A stretch of 64,000 bases of DNA from DASQZT01 sp963728965. Its GTDB lineage: Bacteria; Acidobacteriota; Terriglobia; Bryobacterales; Bryobacteraceae. Of the stretch, positions 62,822-64,000 are shown piece after piece (the stretch's first letter is position 1; every line of letters starts with the position of its first letter). The notes beneath the pieces are model-generated. The model ran no database searches. It saw nothing but the letters and a program-made list of their open reading frames with translations, and was not told where the DNA came from. Location of the stretch: assembly GCA_963728965.1 (NCBI GenBank), contig CAVSMH010000001.1:549324-613323 (forward strand), given 5' to 3'. The position numbers and the translations under genes are program-made.

Positions 62822-62965
62822 ACTGGCCGAACCCACAGCATCCGCGGCTTCATCTCGACCGTCACCAAGAAGATGGCCCTCAAGATCGAATCGCTCAAGA
62901 ACGAGGCCGGCGAGAGAACGTACCGCGAAACAGAACGTGGCATGAACAGTGCCGTCAAGCCCTGA
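62822..62965 (+). pseudogene. DUF3489-like protein, C-terminal fragment
   Basis: The reading is TGRTHSIRGFISTVTKKMAL then KIESLKNEAGERTYR and stop at 62963-62965. The HSIRGFIS..KKM.LKIES..GERTYR pattern is the end of DUF3489 proteins. It has no start codon and abuts the adaptor fragment, marking another deletion joint. Confidence 0.6.
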
Positions 62966-63187
62966 GGCTGCGGCTTATTCTCTTCAGGGGCCTTGTAGAA
63001 TCAACAGTTACGTCCATCAGGGGTTCGCGTATCAACGGAATCCAGCGTCCAAGGCTTTCAAAGACTCGGAGGTAGGCAGTTTCCAAACTCATAGGAGTCG
63101 GCTGCGGGGGCTGAGACTTCGCACCGGAAGTGCCTGGAAAGGCAAGCGGTTCAAGTTCCCCGCCAATTGCCCACTTCTCCCTTTTTT
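62966..63187. other. Gap with no recognised gene
   Basis: It separates the DUF3489 fragment from the PEP-CTERM remnant. Short frames are present but none is recognisable. Confidence 0.3.
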
Positions 63188-63486
63188 ATGGATGTAGCTC
63201 AAGGCTTTACATACCAGTTATCTTTCTTCTATTGCACTTACACTGATGCGGCATTTGCCACCGTAGATAGCGGTTTGGACGGAACCGGCACTGCTCTGGC
63301 GAGCATAGATCTTTAGCCAACTATAACGTTGGTTGCGACCCGGGTGCGCTTAACGTGGCCTGTCACTGGGATCAGGTTACGCTGAGTTTTGCAGGTGTGG
63401 CGAAATCGGCGATTTTTGGTGGCGCCAACTCAGCCACCGGGTTTGACAATATCGCCCTTGGATCTAACACCTCAACTGTACCGGAG
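63188..63486 (+). pseudogene. PEP-CTERM secreted protein remnant
   Basis: Frame 1 gives FTYQLSFFYCTYTDAAFATV and DSGLDGTGTALASIDL, then a stop at 63311-63316. Frame 2 continues NYNVGCDPGALNVACHWDQV, TLSFAGVAKSAIFGG and ATGFDNIALGSNTSTVPEP. The order matches PEP-CTERM proteins of Acidobacteriota, which end in a VPEP motif, a membrane helix and a basic tail; the helix and tail are missing here (VPEPLRLPRLLRQ). It is frameshifted and truncated at both ends. Confidence 0.65.
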
Positions 63487-64000
63487 CCTTTGCGCTTGCC
63501 CCGTTTGCTGAGACAAATAGTTAAGACACTGTTGACCGTTCGCTGCCATTTCATTGTGCCCCATCCCGGAACGGTTTTAGGATGAAGCTGCCGGTGAAGC
63601 GGAGACGGGCTCTGCTGGCGAGCACCCCGATCAAGGAATAGCCGGCCGGAACTCATCTGCGGACGATGAGATGGAGCGCGGTCCTCCCGACACGCTCTGC
63701 TACCCGGGTTCGGGGCCGACCGACGGGAGGCGGCACGGCTCCCGGCCTGGGGTTTGGTTTTCATACCACATCGGACCAGATAGATTCCGCCATGCCTTGA
63801 AAAACGCATTCTGATGGCCGTCAGAATGAGACCGCCGGGGTAGCCCGGCCAGTGGGGAGGCATCGGCGCAAACTCGGCTGTGGCGATTACAATCCGGACC
63901 ACGTAGCTGCCGGTCGCTTGTCGAGTTTCCCTGTATAGGGCGCCTTTGCTTCCGCCATTCATATGATGCGTCGATGTCATAGGGCGCGGCGGCATACGGC
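63487..64000. other. Right end of the window, no recognised gene
   Basis: A long minus-strand frame covers 63372-63995 but is Arg/Pro/Ser-rich with no recognisable family and overlaps the PEP-CTERM remnant. I cannot support a gene here. The stretch may belong to a mobile element that continues outside the window. Confidence 0.35.

Noticed and set aside
63372..63995. 207-codon minus-strand frame at the right end
   Set aside because: It overlaps the PEP-CTERM remnant, is rich in Arg, Pro and Ser, and shows no domain or signal peptide.

Overview
The window is G+C-rich bacterial chromosome, most likely from an Acidobacteriota genome of the Solibacter/Bryobacter type. The evidence is a membrane-anchored winged-helix regulator that was once fused to a PD40/WD40-like propeller, two-domain cupredoxins, SYLF and DUF2255 proteins, a PEP-CTERM remnant, a rich insertion-sequence load and a large NRPS/PKS operon. 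This assignment is inference from gene families, not from a marker gene.

1-15 kb is an insertion graveyard. A cupredoxin operon (minus strand) faces a winged-helix/PD40 gene (1488-9024) that two elements have broken: an IS200/IS605-like element near 2022-2650 and a 4,680-bp IS21-family element (4133-8812). The IS21-like element is flanked by an 8-bp duplication (CATATCAG). It carries istA/istB plus a ParB-like protein, a Cys-rich small protein, a HEAT-like minus-strand cargo gene and a small downstream gene. A second gene (9483-11569) is split by an IS630-family element, whose transposase gene is itself split by a 131-bp MITE. A 4-oxalocrotonate-tautomerase-like gene (13687-14191) is split by a 269-bp palindromic TGT...ACA element. 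In each case removing the element plus one target duplication restores a sensible reading frame. Between them lie a RibD-type reductase, a zinc alcohol dehydrogenase and degraded ISL3, DUF2255, carboxymuconolactone decarboxylase and GlsB fragments.

15-32 kb is a cell-envelope and stress region. It holds a 26-residue membrane peptide, a class A penicillin-binding protein, a secreted zinc phospholipase C-like protein, two secreted proteins preceded by duplicated leader sequences (one is SYLF), an OmpA-domain protein with 54-bp tandem repeats, a truncated slipin, a site-2 protease with CBS domains, phosphoketolase, a baeRF-type protein and a P-type proton ATPase.

32-62 kb is one long minus-strand biosynthetic and export operon, read from 61.7 kb down to 32 kb. 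The assembly line is A-PCP-KS-AT-ACP; then [TubC-like dock]-C-PCP-A-C-A-PCP-KS-DH-KR-ACP-C-A-PCP-C; then A(MT)-PCP-TE. Two SyrD/PvdE-type ABC exporters, a DUF697 protein, a small membrane protein, a band-7 protein, a periplasmic ligand-binding protein and a decayed phosphopantetheinyl transferase follow. Unusual points are a permuted C-PCP-A order, an AT-less KS-DH-KR module, a methyltransferase inside the last A domain, and an apparent 1-bp frameshift that splits the middle megasynthase into two frames.

62-64 kb holds remnants of an RND efflux system (adaptor joined to outer-membrane factor, pump missing), a DUF3489 tail and a PEP-CTERM protein remnant.
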